Notes: generated by a model from the letters alone, not told the origin. DNA of 61,946 bases from DAITAZ01 sp036824045 (GCA_036824045.1 DAITAZ010000022.1:1-61946); one strand, 5' to 3'. Positions 45,020-54,352 are shown, counted from the first letter of the stretch. Made by a program: numbers and translations.

Positions 45020-45535
45020 TCAGGCGGCGGGTTTGTCCTGGGCGCCGCCCCGGTGATGCCGGTGATGGCCGTGGCCACGCTCCAGCCGCTGCGCCAGGAA
45101 CTTGGCCGCCGTGCTCTTCTGGCCGGCGTCCAGCTTGTCGTACAAGGCCAGCCACTGGTCGCGCACGACTTTGCGGTCCGCCTCGGCGGCGGCATGGATC
45201 TTGTCCTGCTCAGCGGCCAGCGCGCGCAGGTCCGGGCTGGGGGCCGCCAAGGTCTTCTGCGCCTGTTCGCGTAGCGACTGGTGGCGGGCGCGCTGGTTCT
45301 TCCAGGATTCCTCCATCGCAGCGCTCGCTTTTTTCCACAGCGCATCCTGCTCGGCGTTCAGTTTCAGTTCGGTGTGCAGCTTTTCCAGCCGGGCCGCCGC
45401 CGGACCTTCGCCGGGCAGAGGCCGGCCATCGGGCGCGGCCAGGGCGTTGCCACCCGCGCTCAGGCCCAGCGCAATGGCGGAGATGGCCAGAAAACTGCGG
45501 CTGTAGTACTTGATGGTCTTGTGGGTATTTTTCAT
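45020..45535 (-). CDS. Periplasmic Spy/LTXXQ-like protein with His-rich tail
   Basis: Probable envelope-stress chaperone-like protein. From ATG 45535 it has 171 residues. A signal peptide (to about residue 34, ending NALAA) is followed by an almost wholly helical, Ala/Lys/Gln-rich part (LEKLHTELKLNAEQDALWKKASAAMEE) resembling the Spy/CpxP group, and a C-terminal metal-type cluster RGHGHHRHHRGG. It diverges from an OmpR/EnvZ-type pair, suggesting control by that system. The family assignment is by general character, not a strict motif. Confidence 0.7.
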   Translation of the reverse strand: MKNTHKTIKYYSRSFLAISAIALGLSAGGNALAAPDGRPLPGEGPAAARLEKLHTELKLNAEQDALWKKASAAMEESWKNQRARHQSLREQAQKTLAAPSPDLRALAAEQDKIHAAAEADRKVVRDQWLALYDKLDAGQKSTAAKFLAQRLERGHGHHRHHRGGAQDKPAA

Positions 45536-45618
45536 TGTGCTGTGCTCCTGTTGTCTCTCGCGGGGCCGGGTGGCGCCGTCGTTGGAGTGCATTCTCCCGG
45601 AGTGTCCCGGGGAATGCT

Positions 45619-45654
45619 TTTCAACTTTGGGTGGAAGCGTTTCAAGATGTTTCA
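45619..45654. repeat. Phased TTTCA direct repeats in the divergent promoter region
   Basis: Three TTTCA copies start at 45619, 45640 and 45650, that is 21 and 10 bases apart, on the same face of the helix. OmpR-family regulators bind such tandem half-sites. The repeats lie between the Spy-like gene and the response-regulator gene and may serve both. They are seen by eye; function is inferred. Confidence 0.45.
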
Positions 45655-45717
45655 GAATTTCGGCCCCGTGGCGGGGCGCGCCTAGAATCCGGGCATCGAC
45701 CCCGCGGCCCGCCTCAC

Positions 45718-46440
45718 ATGCGCAAGAAGATTCTGGTGGTGGATGACGACGCCGAATTGCGGCAGCTCCTGTCCGCCTACCTCACCCGCCAGGGCTACGA
45801 CGCCCTGCTGCTGCCAGATACCCGCCAGCTCGACGCCTACCTGGCCCGTTACCAGCCCCACCTGGTGGTGCTGGACCTGATGATGCCCGGCGAAGACGGC
45901 TTGGCCGCCTGCCGCCGCCTGCGTACGAAGGGCGAGCAGGTACCGGTGATCATGCTGACCGCGCGGGATGAAACCGTGGACCGCATCGTCGGCCTGGAGA
46001 TGGGGGCCGACGACTACGTGGGCAAGCCTTTCGATCCCCGGGAACTCACCGCCCGCATCGAAGCGGTACTGCGCCGCCACGGCGGGCGTCCGGCGGGCGC
46101 ACCCGATCCCGGTGCCGAGGTCTACCGCTTTGGTGATTTCACTTTTGACCGGGCCACCCGCCAGCTCAGCCGGGCGGATGAAGTGCTGCCCCTTACCAGC
46201 GGCGAATTCGCGCTGCTCAACGTGCTGGTTGCCCATGCCCACAAACCCATGAAGCGGGAGCGCCTGCTGGAAATGACCAAGGGCGACGAGGCGGAAAACT
46301 TCGACCGTGCCGTGGACGTGCAGGTGCACCGCCTGCGCCGCCTGATCGAGGCCGACCCCGCCCGGCCCCGCTACATTCAGACCGTGTGGGGCGTGGGCTA
46401 CGTGTTCGTGCCCGATGGCACCCCCCGGAGCAACCCGTGA
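45718..46440 (+). CDS. OmpR-family response regulator
   Basis: Two-component DNA-binding regulator, 240 residues from ATG 45718 (MRKKILVVDDDAELRQLL); the longer upstream frame has no support. The receiver has D9-D11, phosphoacceptor D53 (VVLDLMMPGEDG) and the K of GKPF. The winged helix ends RYIQTVWGVGYVFVPDG, most like OmpR. It overlaps the kinase gene by 4 bp. The regulon is unknown; the divergent Spy-like gene is the obvious candidate. Confidence 0.92.
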   Translation: MRKKILVVDDDAELRQLLSAYLTRQGYDALLLPDTRQLDAYLARYQPHLVVLDLMMPGEDGLAACRRLRTKGEQVPVIMLTARDETVDRIVGLEMGADDYVGKPFDPRELTARIEAVLRRHGGRPAGAPDPGAEVYRFGDFTFDRATRQLSRADEVLPLTSGEFALLNVLVAHAHKPMKRERLLEMTKGDEAENFDRAVDVQVHRLRRLIEADPARPRYIQTVWGVGYVFVPDGTPRSNP

Positions 46441-47723
46441 AACTGCTGCCACGGACGTTGACCGGGCGCACCCTGCTGCTGGTGTTCGCCGCCGTGCTGC
46501 TCTCCGAGGGCCTCACTTTCTGGGCGGCCGATTTCTTCCGGCGCGGGCTCCTGCATGAGCAGCACGCCCATCGCCTGGCCGACGCCGTGCGCACCGTGGC
46601 CGCCGCCCTCGAGGCCATGCCCCCGGAAGGGCGCGCCCGCTTCGCCGATCCGGCCCGGCCCGGGCAGCGGGTATTCCCCCTTGTGGCGGTGGCGGAGCCC
46701 GGGCCTCCTTTGCCCGGCGACATGGCTGAACGCCTGAGCGAGCTGCTGGGCGAAGCCGTCGAGGTGCGTGCCAGCCGCGAGCCCGCCAGCCTGTGGATCA
46801 GCTTTCCCGCCGCGGGCGAGCGCTGGTGGTTTGCCAGTCCCCGCCGTCGGCTTGATCCACCCCTGCCCTGGGCGCTCATCGGCGCGGTGGCCGCCGCCAT
46901 CGGCGTGATCCTGGGCCTCTCCGCCGCTTTTGTCGCCAACATCGCCCGGCCCTTGCGTGCCTTGACCGCGGCCACGGGAGCGCTGGGGGCTGGCCGGCCG
47001 CATCCGGTGCAACCCAACGGCCCGACCGAGGTGCGCACCCTGGCTGAGCGTTTCAACGCCATGCTGGCCGAGCTGGAGAACGCCGAGGCCGAGCAGCGGG
47101 TCATGCTCGCCGGCCTGCCCCACGATCTGCGAGGCCCCCTTGCCCGCCTCAAACTGCGGCTGGCCCTGCTGGACGACGCCGAAGCCCGCGCCGGCATCGC
47201 CCGCGACGCGGAAGACATCGAGCGCATCGCCGCCCAGTTTGTCGCCTATCTGCGGGGGGCAGGCGTGGCCGTGGCCGATCGGGAGGCGCTGGCCCTGGAT
47301 GGGTTGGTGGAAGAATGCGTCGCCCGCTACCGGCAACTGGGCGTGGACGCACACCTTGCCGCGGTGTCCCCGGCGACGGTGCTCGCCAGCCGCGAAGCCC
47401 TCGCCCGGCTGCTCGACAACCTCATGGAAAATGCCCGCCGCTATGCCCCGGGCCGGGTCGAGTTATCCGTTGGGGCGGATGACCGGGAGGCCACGCTGGC
47501 CGTGCGCGACTTCGGTCCCGGGATTCCCCCGGAGCGGCGCGAACAAGCCCTGCAACCCTTCACCCGCCTGGACGCCGCCCGCGCAGGCAGCGGCTGCTGC
47601 GGCCTGGGCCTGGCCATCGTCGAGCGCATCGCCCGCGCCCATGGCGGGCGCGTCAGCCTGGAAGACGCGCCCGGCGGCGGGCTGGCGGTGCGGGTTGTGT
47701 TGCCGCTGGCACCTGCCGGGTAG
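46437..47723 (+). CDS. EnvZ-like sensor histidine kinase
   Basis: Membrane kinase of 428 residues from GTG 46437, six bases after GGAG. The first membrane helix (about 10-30), a short periplasmic domain of about 110 residues, a second helix (about 142-165) and a HAMP domain lead to the kinase core. The phosphorylated His229 is in GLPHDLRGPLARLKLRL. ATPase blocks are DNLMENARRYAPG, DFGPGIPP and CCGLGLAIVERIARAHGG. It pairs with the overlapping regulator. The signal is unknown. Confidence 0.92.
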   Translation: MKLLPRTLTGRTLLLVFAAVLLSEGLTFWAADFFRRGLLHEQHAHRLADAVRTVAAALEAMPPEGRARFADPARPGQRVFPLVAVAEPGPPLPGDMAERLSELLGEAVEVRASREPASLWISFPAAGERWWFASPRRRLDPPLPWALIGAVAAAIGVILGLSAAFVANIARPLRALTAATGALGAGRPHPVQPNGPTEVRTLAERFNAMLAELENAEAEQRVMLAGLPHDLRGPLARLKLRLALLDDAEARAGIARDAEDIERIAAQFVAYLRGAGVAVADREALALDGLVEECVARYRQLGVDAHLAAVSPATVLASREALARLLDNLMENARRYAPGRVELSVGADDREATLAVRDFGPGIPPERREQALQPFTRLDAARAGSGCCGLGLAIVERIARAHGGRVSLEDAPGGGLAVRVVLPLAPAG

Positions 47724-47853
47724 GTTCCCGGCGTCGCCCCCCGCGACAATATGCCGCATCGCTCCGCCGCCACGCTGCTCCTACCATTCGCCCCATTTGC
47801 GGGCGCGCCTCGGGTGATGCCCGCCTGACAATAATCCTGGGAGGGGTTGGGCG

Positions 47854-49974
47854 ATGGACAGGGGAATCAGGTTGCGGCCGGTGGTGGCCGGGGTGGCGTT
47901 GGCGCTGGCGCAGATGGCGGGCGCCCAGGATGCGGCGACGCTTTCGGAGGTGGTGGTGTCGGGGTCGCGGGCGGCTACGCCCCTGCTGGAGACGCCCGTT
48001 TCCATCGGCGTGGTCAAGGCGGACGCATTGCGCCGGGACAAGCCCAAGAGCATGGGGGATGTGCTCAACCGCATTCCCGGCGTGAGCTGGAACGATCTGG
48101 GCAACGAGCAGCACAGCATGGGCATCCGTCAGCCCAACAGCACCAACGCGATGTACCAGTACCTGGAAGACGGCATTCCCATCCGGCCGCTGGGGGTGTT
48201 CAACCACAACTCGCTGAACGAGATGAACATGGCCGGCGTGGAGCGGGTGGAGGTGGTGAAGGGCGCAGCCTCGTCCCTGTACGGCAGCAACGCGGTGGGC
48301 GGGGCGGTGAACTTCCTGACCGCGCGCCCTTCCCCCACGCCTTACGCCAGCATCGGCTACCGGCAGGACGCCGTGAATGGTTTCCGCCGCGTCGACACCG
48401 CGGCCAGCAACACCTGGGGGGACCTGGGCTTGCGCTTTGCCCATTACTCCTCGCGCCGGGATCGGGATAACTGGCAGACCTACAGCTACGGCGACAAGGA
48501 CAGCTTCACCCTGCGCGGGGATCTGGCACTTGCCGGCGGCTCCCGCGTGGTGGCCACGCTCACCCACAGCGATCTGGATTCCGCCATGCCCGGCAGTCTC
48601 TTCGAGGACGACTATCGCAACGATCCGGGCAAGAGCCTCAACACCTTCACCTACCGCAAGGACAAGACCACCCGGATGAATCTGGCCTGGGAAGGCGAAA
48701 CGGTGGCGAACGGGCTCACCACGGCCACCCTCTTCCTGCGCCGCAATGACCACGGGCAGATTCCCAGCTACACCATCTCCGGCAGCGCCGCCGCCGTGCG
48801 CGCCGGCACCATCAACAACAACCACGTGGAATCGGTGGGGCTGGACGTGAAGCACGAGCAGCTCTTCGCGGCGCTCAACGGGCGGCTGGTGGGCGGCGTG
48901 TATCTGGACTTCAGCAAGAACCCCTACTGGAGCAACAACCTCAGCATCGTCCGCGACCCGGTCACCGGTCGCCACCTGAGCTATACCCTCAACAACACCG
49001 CCAACCCCACGGGGGTGCGCGACTACACCACCGACATCGTCAATACGGCCCTGTTCGCCCAGTACGAGTTCAGCCCCGTCCCCAGGCTGCGGGCCGTGGT
49101 GGGCGGCCGCTTCGACGCCATCGAGTACGACTATCACAACAACCTGACCGCGGGCGCCAACTATGGTGCGCCGGACCAGAAGAAGCGCTTTTCCCGGTTC
49201 AGCCCCAAGGTGGGCGCCACCTATGCGCTGACGCCGGCCAGCGGGATCTTCGGCAACTTCAGCCAGGGCTTCACCCCGCCCGAAGTCGGTTCGCTCTACG
49301 GCAAATACGCGGTCCCGGACCTCAAACCCTCGGTCTACAACAGCTACGAGCTGGGCTACCGGGCCGCCTTCCTGGACGGCAAGTTGCGGCTGGAGACGGT
49401 GGCCTATCGGCTGGATGGCCGCGACACCATCCTCAGCTACACCCTGGCTCCCGGCGTGTCCGAATCCCGCAATGCCGGGCGCACCCGCAGCACCGGGCTG
49501 GAACTGGGTGTCAGCGGCGACCTGGGCATGGCCGATTTCCGCCTCGGCACCACCCTCGCCAACCACCGCTTCGTCGAGTACGCCACCTCCTCCACCCAGG
49601 ACTTCAACGGCAAAACCATGCCCGGCGCACCCCGCCATTTCACGTCCGCCGAGGTGGGTCTGAAGCCCTTGCAGGGCGTGCGGGTGGCGTTGGAATACGT
49701 GCAGCAGGCTGGCTACTGGATGAACAACGCCAACACCGTCCGCTATGCCGGCCACCGGCTGTGGAACCTGCGCGCAACCTATGCCTTTGCGCCCGGGTGG
49801 GAAGCCTGGCTCCAGGGCCGCAACCTGACGGACGCGCGTTACGCGGATTCCGCTTCCAGTGCCTACTCTGGCGTCGGCGCCTACAACCCCAACACCATGA
49901 ACCAATACACCGCAGGTGCGCCCCGTAGCGTGCTGGTGGGCCTGAGTTACACCTTCGACGGCACGGGCCGCTAG
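47854..49974 (+). CDS. TonB-dependent outer-membrane receptor
   Basis: Gated beta-barrel transporter, 706 residues. A signal peptide (about 1-24, ending AGAQ) precedes a TonB-box-like ATLSEVVVSGSR. The plug domain has SMGDVLNRIPGVSWNDLGN and VERVEVVKGAASSLYGSNAVGGAVNFLT. A long beta-rich barrel ends in the typical aromatic terminus region (GLSYTFDGTGR). The ligand cannot be told from the sequence; iron-chelate receptors have this build, but I saw no Fur box or riboswitch in the 130 bp upstream. Confidence 0.92.
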   Translation: MDRGIRLRPVVAGVALALAQMAGAQDAATLSEVVVSGSRAATPLLETPVSIGVVKADALRRDKPKSMGDVLNRIPGVSWNDLGNEQHSMGIRQPNSTNAMYQYLEDGIPIRPLGVFNHNSLNEMNMAGVERVEVVKGAASSLYGSNAVGGAVNFLTARPSPTPYASIGYRQDAVNGFRRVDTAASNTWGDLGLRFAHYSSRRDRDNWQTYSYGDKDSFTLRGDLALAGGSRVVATLTHSDLDSAMPGSLFEDDYRNDPGKSLNTFTYRKDKTTRMNLAWEGETVANGLTTATLFLRRNDHGQIPSYTISGSAAAVRAGTINNNHVESVGLDVKHEQLFAALNGRLVGGVYLDFSKNPYWSNNLSIVRDPVTGRHLSYTLNNTANPTGVRDYTTDIVNTALFAQYEFSPVPRLRAVVGGRFDAIEYDYHNNLTAGANYGAPDQKKRFSRFSPKVGATYALTPASGIFGNFSQGFTPPEVGSLYGKYAVPDLKPSVYNSYELGYRAAFLDGKLRLETVAYRLDGRDTILSYTLAPGVSESRNAGRTRSTGLELGVSGDLGMADFRLGTTLANHRFVEYATSSTQDFNGKTMPGAPRHFTSAEVGLKPLQGVRVALEYVQQAGYWMNNANTVRYAGHRLWNLRATYAFAPGWEAWLQGRNLTDARYADSASSAYSGVGAYNPNTMNQYTAGAPRSVLVGLSYTFDGTGR

Positions 49975-49988
49975 GCGATCCGGCGGTG

Positions 49989-50029
49989 GGGCCCGCGGCC
50001 GAATGGTGGCCGCGCCGTGGCGGGCCTTT
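49989..50029. terminator. Possible shared terminator of convergent genes
   Basis: Nested G+C-rich inverted repeats (GCGGCC / GGCCGC around a 7-base loop, with GGCCCG / CGGGCC outside) lie between the TonB receptor and the convergent MocR-type gene, followed by TTTC on the plus strand. The T-run is short, so the call is tentative. Confidence 0.4.
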
Positions 50030-51477
50030 CAGCGGGCGGCCAGCCGGCCCAGGGTGTGCAGCGCGGCTTCCACCTCGGGGGTGTGGGGGTGGCCGCAGCT
50101 CAGGCGCAGGGCATGGTCGTACCGGTGGCTGTTGGTGAACAGATGGCCGGGGGCGATGCGGATGCCTTCCCGCAGGGCGGCTTCGAACAGCGCCTGGCCG
50201 CTGAGGGCGGGGGGGAGTTCCACCCACAGCAGCAGCCCGCCTTCCGGCACCGTCAGGCGGGTGCCCGCGGGGAAGTGTTGCGCCACGCTGTCGGCCATGC
50301 GTTCCCGCTGCTGGCGCAGCAGGCCGCGCAGGCGGCCCATCTGGCGTTCGTGGGCACCGGCGCCCATGAACGCCGCCGCTGCCATCTGCCCCAGGGTTTC
50401 GTTGGGATGGCTCTGGGCGTACTTCAGCATGCACAGCCGGGCGTGCCAGCGCCCGCCCATCATCCAGCCCAGGCGCATCCCCGGCGCCAGCGCCTTGCTG
50501 AGCGAGGCGCAATAGATCACCCATCCCTCCGTGTCCCAGGCCTTGGCGGGTGGCGCGGGGGTGTCGGCGAGCGGGCCGTAGGTGTCGTCTTCGATCAGGG
50601 CGATGCCGGCCTGCTGGCACTGCTCGACCAGCCGCGCCTTGTGCGCCGCGGGCATGGAGCAGCCCAGCGGGTTCTGCAGGTTGGGCATCACCACCAGGGC
50701 GCGCAGGCCCGGCTGGGTTCGCAGGGCCAGTTCCAGCGCCTCGGGCGATAGCCCGGTGTGGGGGCTGGTGGGGATTTCCAGCGCTTTCATGCCGAGGCTT
50801 TCCAGCACCTGCAGCAGTCCGTAATAGGTGGGCGATTCCACCGCCACCGTGTCGCCCGGTCCGGCCACGGCCCTCAGGGCGAGAGTGAGCGCTTCGGTAT
50901 TGCCGTGCACCACCAGGATGTCCTCGGCCGAGGCCGCCAGTCCCATGGCCAGCGCCCGCCGGGCGAGCAGGTGCCGGAAGCCCGGTTCCCCCTGCACCGG
51001 CGCCGGGCGCACCAGCAAATCGGGGTGCAGGCGCAGGGCCCGCTGTGCCGCATGCTTCAGCCCCTCGGCGGGATAGGCTCCGGGCGCGGCCACCGCCTGG
51101 GCCAGATTCACCCGCACCGGGTGGCGCTGGCAGCGGGCCAGGTAATCGGAGACCCGGTCGTGAATGCCCAGGTACTGGGCCGGGTCCGGCGCGTGGAGGG
51201 CATCCGGCTCGCTGGCCGGGAGCATGCGCGCGCGCACCGGCTGCTGCACGAAATAGCCGGAGCGGGGCCGCGCCACCAGCCAGCCCTCATCCTCCAGCCG
51301 GTGGCAGGCCTGCACGGCCGTGGCGAGGCTGACCCCGTGCTGGCGCGTCAGGGCCCGCACCGAGGGCATCCGCTGCCCGGGCGGCAACTGGCCGGACTGG
51401 ATTGCCCGGCGGTAGTGCGCCGCGAGCCGCAGGTACAGCGGGCTGGCGTCGGCGGGAAGAGGGATGGGGGCGTCCAT
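50029..51477 (-). CDS. MocR-type GntR-family regulator with aminotransferase-like domain
   Basis: PLP-binding transcription factor of 482 residues from ATG 51477. A winged helix (about 12-85) has SGQLPPGQRMPSVRALTRQHGVSLATAVQACHRLEDEGWL. It is joined to a fold-type I aminotransferase domain with ILVVHGNTEALTLAL, ALIEDDTYGPLAD and the Schiff-base lysine motif YCASLSKALAPGMRLGW. Such proteins sense PLP or amino compounds and often regulate a divergent gene. Here a small DUF2917-like gene is divergent, with direct repeats between them. An upstream extension to 51651 would cross those repeats and is not supported. Confidence 0.92.
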   Translation of the reverse strand: MDAPIPLPADASPLYLRLAAHYRRAIQSGQLPPGQRMPSVRALTRQHGVSLATAVQACHRLEDEGWLVARPRSGYFVQQPVRARMLPASEPDALHAPDPAQYLGIHDRVSDYLARCQRHPVRVNLAQAVAAPGAYPAEGLKHAAQRALRLHPDLLVRPAPVQGEPGFRHLLARRALAMGLAASAEDILVVHGNTEALTLALRAVAGPGDTVAVESPTYYGLLQVLESLGMKALEIPTSPHTGLSPEALELALRTQPGLRALVVMPNLQNPLGCSMPAAHKARLVEQCQQAGIALIEDDTYGPLADTPAPPAKAWDTEGWVIYCASLSKALAPGMRLGWMMGGRWHARLCMLKYAQSHPNETLGQMAAAAFMGAGAHERQMGRLRGLLRQQRERMADSVAQHFPAGTRLTVPEGGLLLWVELPPALSGQALFEAALREGIRIAPGHLFTNSHRYDHALRLSCGHPHTPEVEAALHTLGRLAAR

Positions 51478-51515
51478 GGGGGGATCTTGCGGGCTGCGGC
51501 GTCGATGCGACAGTG

Positions 51516-51580
51516 ACAGATGGCGTGAGCACGGACCATAACAGATGGCGCCACGGCCCTCTGCTGCGATACAGAAGGCA
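51516..51580. repeat. Direct repeats between the MocR-type gene and its divergent neighbour
   Basis: ACAGATGGCG occurs exactly at 51516-51525 and 51541-51550, and a third, degenerate copy ACAGAAGGCA at 51571-51580. Spacings are 25 and 30 bases. MocR-type regulators characteristically bind direct repeats, so these are likely operator sites. The match is by eye. Confidence 0.6.
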
Positions 51581-51649
51581 CGGGGCTGTGTCTGCCGGCG
51601 GATGGCGGGTTTTCCTAAGCTGGAGGCCCTATCCCGAGCGGAGCACATC

Positions 51650-51985
51650 ATGGGTCAGACAGGCAGGACGACGGAAATCTCCCTGGCCGCTGGCGTTGAG
51701 CAGTGGGAGCACCTGCCCGCCGGCGCGTTGCTGATTGCCCGGCGCGGGGCGGTGGAACTGCGCCTGCCCCGGCAATGGCTGGCCGATACGGCGTTCGAGC
51801 GGCCTGTCCGGCTGGCGGAAGGTGAGGCCTGCGTGCTGTCCCGGGGTGGGCTGGTGCGGCTTGTCGCCCCCCGGGGCGGGGCCGTGGGGTGCCTGCTGCC
51901 CGAGCAGGGGGTGGCGGCCGGGCCGCGGGCCATGGCACTGCTGCGTGCCCTGGCGAACCGGCTGCGGCGTCCCTCGGCGGCGTGA
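51650..51985 (+). CDS. Small DUF2917-like protein
   Basis: A 111-residue protein from ATG 51650, after a GAG site. No signal or membrane helix is seen. The beta-rich middle (LIARRGAVELRLP, VRLAEGEACVLSRGGLVRLVAPRGG) resembles the DUF2917 domain, a cupin-like small fold often encoded near PLP-type regulators. Function unknown. Being divergent from the MocR-type gene with repeats between, it is the likely target. Confidence 0.65.
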   Translation: MGQTGRTTEISLAAGVEQWEHLPAGALLIARRGAVELRLPRQWLADTAFERPVRLAEGEACVLSRGGLVRLVAPRGGAVGCLLPEQGVAAGPRAMALLRALANRLRRPSAA

Positions 51986-52041
51986 GCCCGGGAGCGCCGG
52001 CGGAGCGCTTATTGCGGAGTGAAGCCCCGTGGGCAGGGGCG

Positions 52042-52467
52042 CTATCGCCCGAACTCCATCTCGAACTTTCCCCCCGCCGAGTGTTCGCAGGTGCCCGCGC
52101 CTTTGGCGGGCTCGGCCAGCACGTAGTGGCACTCCAGCCGGTTGCCCCGGCCGCCGCTGGCGATAGCGATGCCTTGGCGGCCGATTTCGGCGCGGGCCGC
52201 CTGGCCCTTGAAGTGCTCACCGCCGATGATGGCGACAAAGCGCCCCCGGCCGCTGGTGTAATCCACCAGCCGGGCGCCGGCCAGCCCCAAGGCGCGGGCG
52301 GCATCGTCGGCGGCGGTGAGGCGCACGGAGATGTGATCCTCCCGCGGGCGGGGGCCGGGTTCGGGCCCCGGCTCGGGGAGGCTGGCGCAGGCGCCCAGGG
52401 TGAGGCTGATGGCCGCCAGCGCGGCGCGCGGGAAGCGGGACTGCAGGGTACGTGGGGGTGCGGACAT
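52042..52467 (-). CDS. Putative lipoprotein
   Basis: A 141-residue exported protein. The signal ends with a lipobox (LTLGAC, Cys about 27), followed by a Pro-rich linker (LPEPGPEPGPRP). The remainder, with AGARLVDYTSGRGRFVAIIGGEHFKGQAARAEIGRQGIAIASGG, matches no family I recognise. It lies 37 bp downstream of dsbD on the same strand and may be cotranscribed. Confidence 0.75.
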   Translation of the reverse strand: MSAPPRTLQSRFPRAALAAISLTLGACASLPEPGPEPGPRPREDHISVRLTAADDAARALGLAGARLVDYTSGRGRFVAIIGGEHFKGQAARAEIGRQGIAIASGGRGNRLECHYVLAEPAKGAGTCEHSAGGKFEMEFGR

Positions 52468-52504
52468 AGGGCTCCGGTCGCAGGGCGCCGAAGCCTCTGC
52501 GAAC

Positions 52505-54352
52505 TTATGGGGTCAAGGCTCGCTCCAGGGCGAGCAGGAATTTCTCGGGCGGCTGGTAGCCCACCACCCGCAGGCCGGCGATCTCCTGACCGGCGGGGTC
52601 GAAGAAGACGATGCCCGGCGGACCAAAGAGCTTGAAGCGGGCAAGCAGTGCGCGGTCCGCTTCGCTATTGGCGGTCACATCCGCCTGCAGCAGCAGCATT
52701 TGGCTCATGCGGGCCTGAACTTTGGCGTCGGAAAACGTGAAACGTTCCATTTCCTTGCAGCTCACGCACCAGTCCGCGTAGAAATCCAGCATCACCGGGC
52801 GGCCGGCGCTCTTGAGGCGGGCCTCCAGGGCGGCCACGCTCGCCACCCGCTCGAAGCGCGGGGCGGCTTCCAGGGGGGCGGCGGCGCTGCGCAGGCCCGC
52901 CAGCGGCTGGAGCGGATCCCGGCTCCCGGAGAGCACCCCGACGAGGAGCGAAGCCCCCAGCACCAGGGCGATGACGCCGATGCCTTTCCAGAAGCGGTGC
53001 CAGCCCCGGGCGTGGGGCGGCAGCGGGTCCAGCGCGTGCAGGTAGATGGCGCTTACGATCAGCAGCGCGGCCCAGGCAGCCATGGGCAGGGCCGGCGGCA
53101 GCACCGGCGAGACCAGCCACACGGCCACCCCGAGCAGGATGACCCCGAAGCCTTTCTTGACTGCCTCCATCCACGGCCCGGCCTTGGGCAGCCAGTGCCG
53201 GGCCGCCACGCCCACCACCACCAGGGGTGCGCCCATGCCCAGGGCCAGGGCGAACAGGGCCGCCCCCCCCAGCCAGGCGTTGCCGGTCTGGGCGATGTAG
53301 AGCAGCGCGCCGGCCAGCGGCGCGGCCACGCAGGGGCCGACGATCAGCGCCGACAGCGCACCCATGGCCACCACGCCCGCCAGCGAGCCACCCCGCTGGT
53401 GGCTGGAGGTTTCCGACAGCTTGCTTTGCCAGGCGGTGGGCAGTTGCAGTTCGTAAAAGCCGAACATGGAGCAGGCCAGCACCACGAACACCAGCGCGAA
53501 GCCACCCAGTACCCAGGGGTTTTGCAGGGCGGCGGAAAGCAGCGTGCCCGAGAGCCCCGCCGCCACCCCGGCCGCTGCATAGGTGATGGCCATGCCCAGC
53601 ACGTAGGCCAGGGAGAGCCCCAGCGCCCGCCCGCGGCTGATGTGCTGGCCGTGGCCGACGATGATGCCGGAGAGGATGGGGATCATCGGGAAGACGCAGG
53701 GCGTGCCCGCCAGCAGCAGGCCGAAGCCGAAGAAGCTGGCCACCACCAGGCCGAAGCTGGCGTCTTGGAGCAGGCGGGCGATCTGCCCCGCCTCGTCGCC
53801 CTCCCCGGCGGGCGCCGGTGCCGGCGTCGAGGGGGCGTCCGCCCCGGGGGCGCTGCCACGGGCCTTGTCCAGCCAGGAGGCCGCCGGGGCGGGGGTGCTG
53901 GCGGCAGCGAGGCTCAGCGCCGCGGTCTGGGTGAGCGGCGGGTAGCACACGCCAATGTCGGCGCAGCCCTGGGAGGTGGCCTTGAGGGTGAGGCCGCTGG
54001 CGGCGTCTTCCACCGGAAGGGTGATGAGCAGTTCGCCCCGGTGGGTTTCCACCTGGCCGAAGCCCGGGTCGTCCTTCATCTTGCCCGGCGGGATGGCCGC
54101 CGGCCCAAGCTTGGCGCTGGCCGGCTCGGCGGCGAACTGGAATTTGTCCCGGTACAGGTAATAGCCGTCGGCGATGCGGTAACGCACCTCCACGGTGTGG
54201 GCGTCCACCAGCCGGGCGGAGAAGCGGAAGGCCTTTTCCGGCTCCAGCAGGTCATCGGCGCCGGCGCTCCAGGCGGGCAGCGCAAGGGCGAGGAGCAGGA
54301 GCCACCACAGGCGGCGGACGAGGGTGAGCGGGGGAGACATGAGCGGGCGCAT
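52505..54352 (-). CDS. dsbD: Thiol:disulfide interchange protein DsbD
   Basis: Carries electrons from cytoplasmic thioredoxin to the periplasm. The 615 residues have a signal peptide, the N-terminal alpha domain with the Cys pair in QGCADIGVCYPP, and an eight-helix membrane domain with the redox cysteines in LAGTPCVFPMIP and LIVGPCVAAPLAG. The C-terminal thioredoxin-like domain has WCVSCKEME. All six functional cysteines appear present. It sits directly after cutA, as in many proteobacteria. Confidence 0.96.
   Translation of the reverse strand: MRPLMSPPLTLVRRLWWLLLLALALPAWSAGADDLLEPEKAFRFSARLVDAHTVEVRYRIADGYYLYRDKFQFAAEPASAKLGPAAIPPGKMKDDPGFGQVETHRGELLITLPVEDAASGLTLKATSQGCADIGVCYPPLTQTAALSLAAASTPAPAASWLDKARGSAPGADAPSTPAPAPAGEGDEAGQIARLLQDASFGLVVASFFGFGLLLAGTPCVFPMIPILSGIIVGHGQHISRGRALGLSLAYVLGMAITYAAAGVAAGLSGTLLSAALQNPWVLGGFALVFVVLACSMFGFYELQLPTAWQSKLSETSSHQRGGSLAGVVAMGALSALIVGPCVAAPLAGALLYIAQTGNAWLGGAALFALALGMGAPLVVVGVAARHWLPKAGPWMEAVKKGFGVILLGVAVWLVSPVLPPALPMAAWAALLIVSAIYLHALDPLPPHARGWHRFWKGIGVIALVLGASLLVGVLSGSRDPLQPLAGLRSAAAPLEAAPRFERVASVAALEARLKSAGRPVMLDFYADWCVSCKEMERFTFSDAKVQARMSQMLLLQADVTANSEADRALLARFKLFGPPGIVFFDPAGQEIAGLRVVGYQPPEKFLLALERALTP

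Noticed and set aside
47724..47853. Riboswitch or Fur box upstream of the TonB-dependent receptor
   Set aside because: Only 130 bp, with no cobalamin or TPP riboswitch core and no Fur-type palindrome visible.
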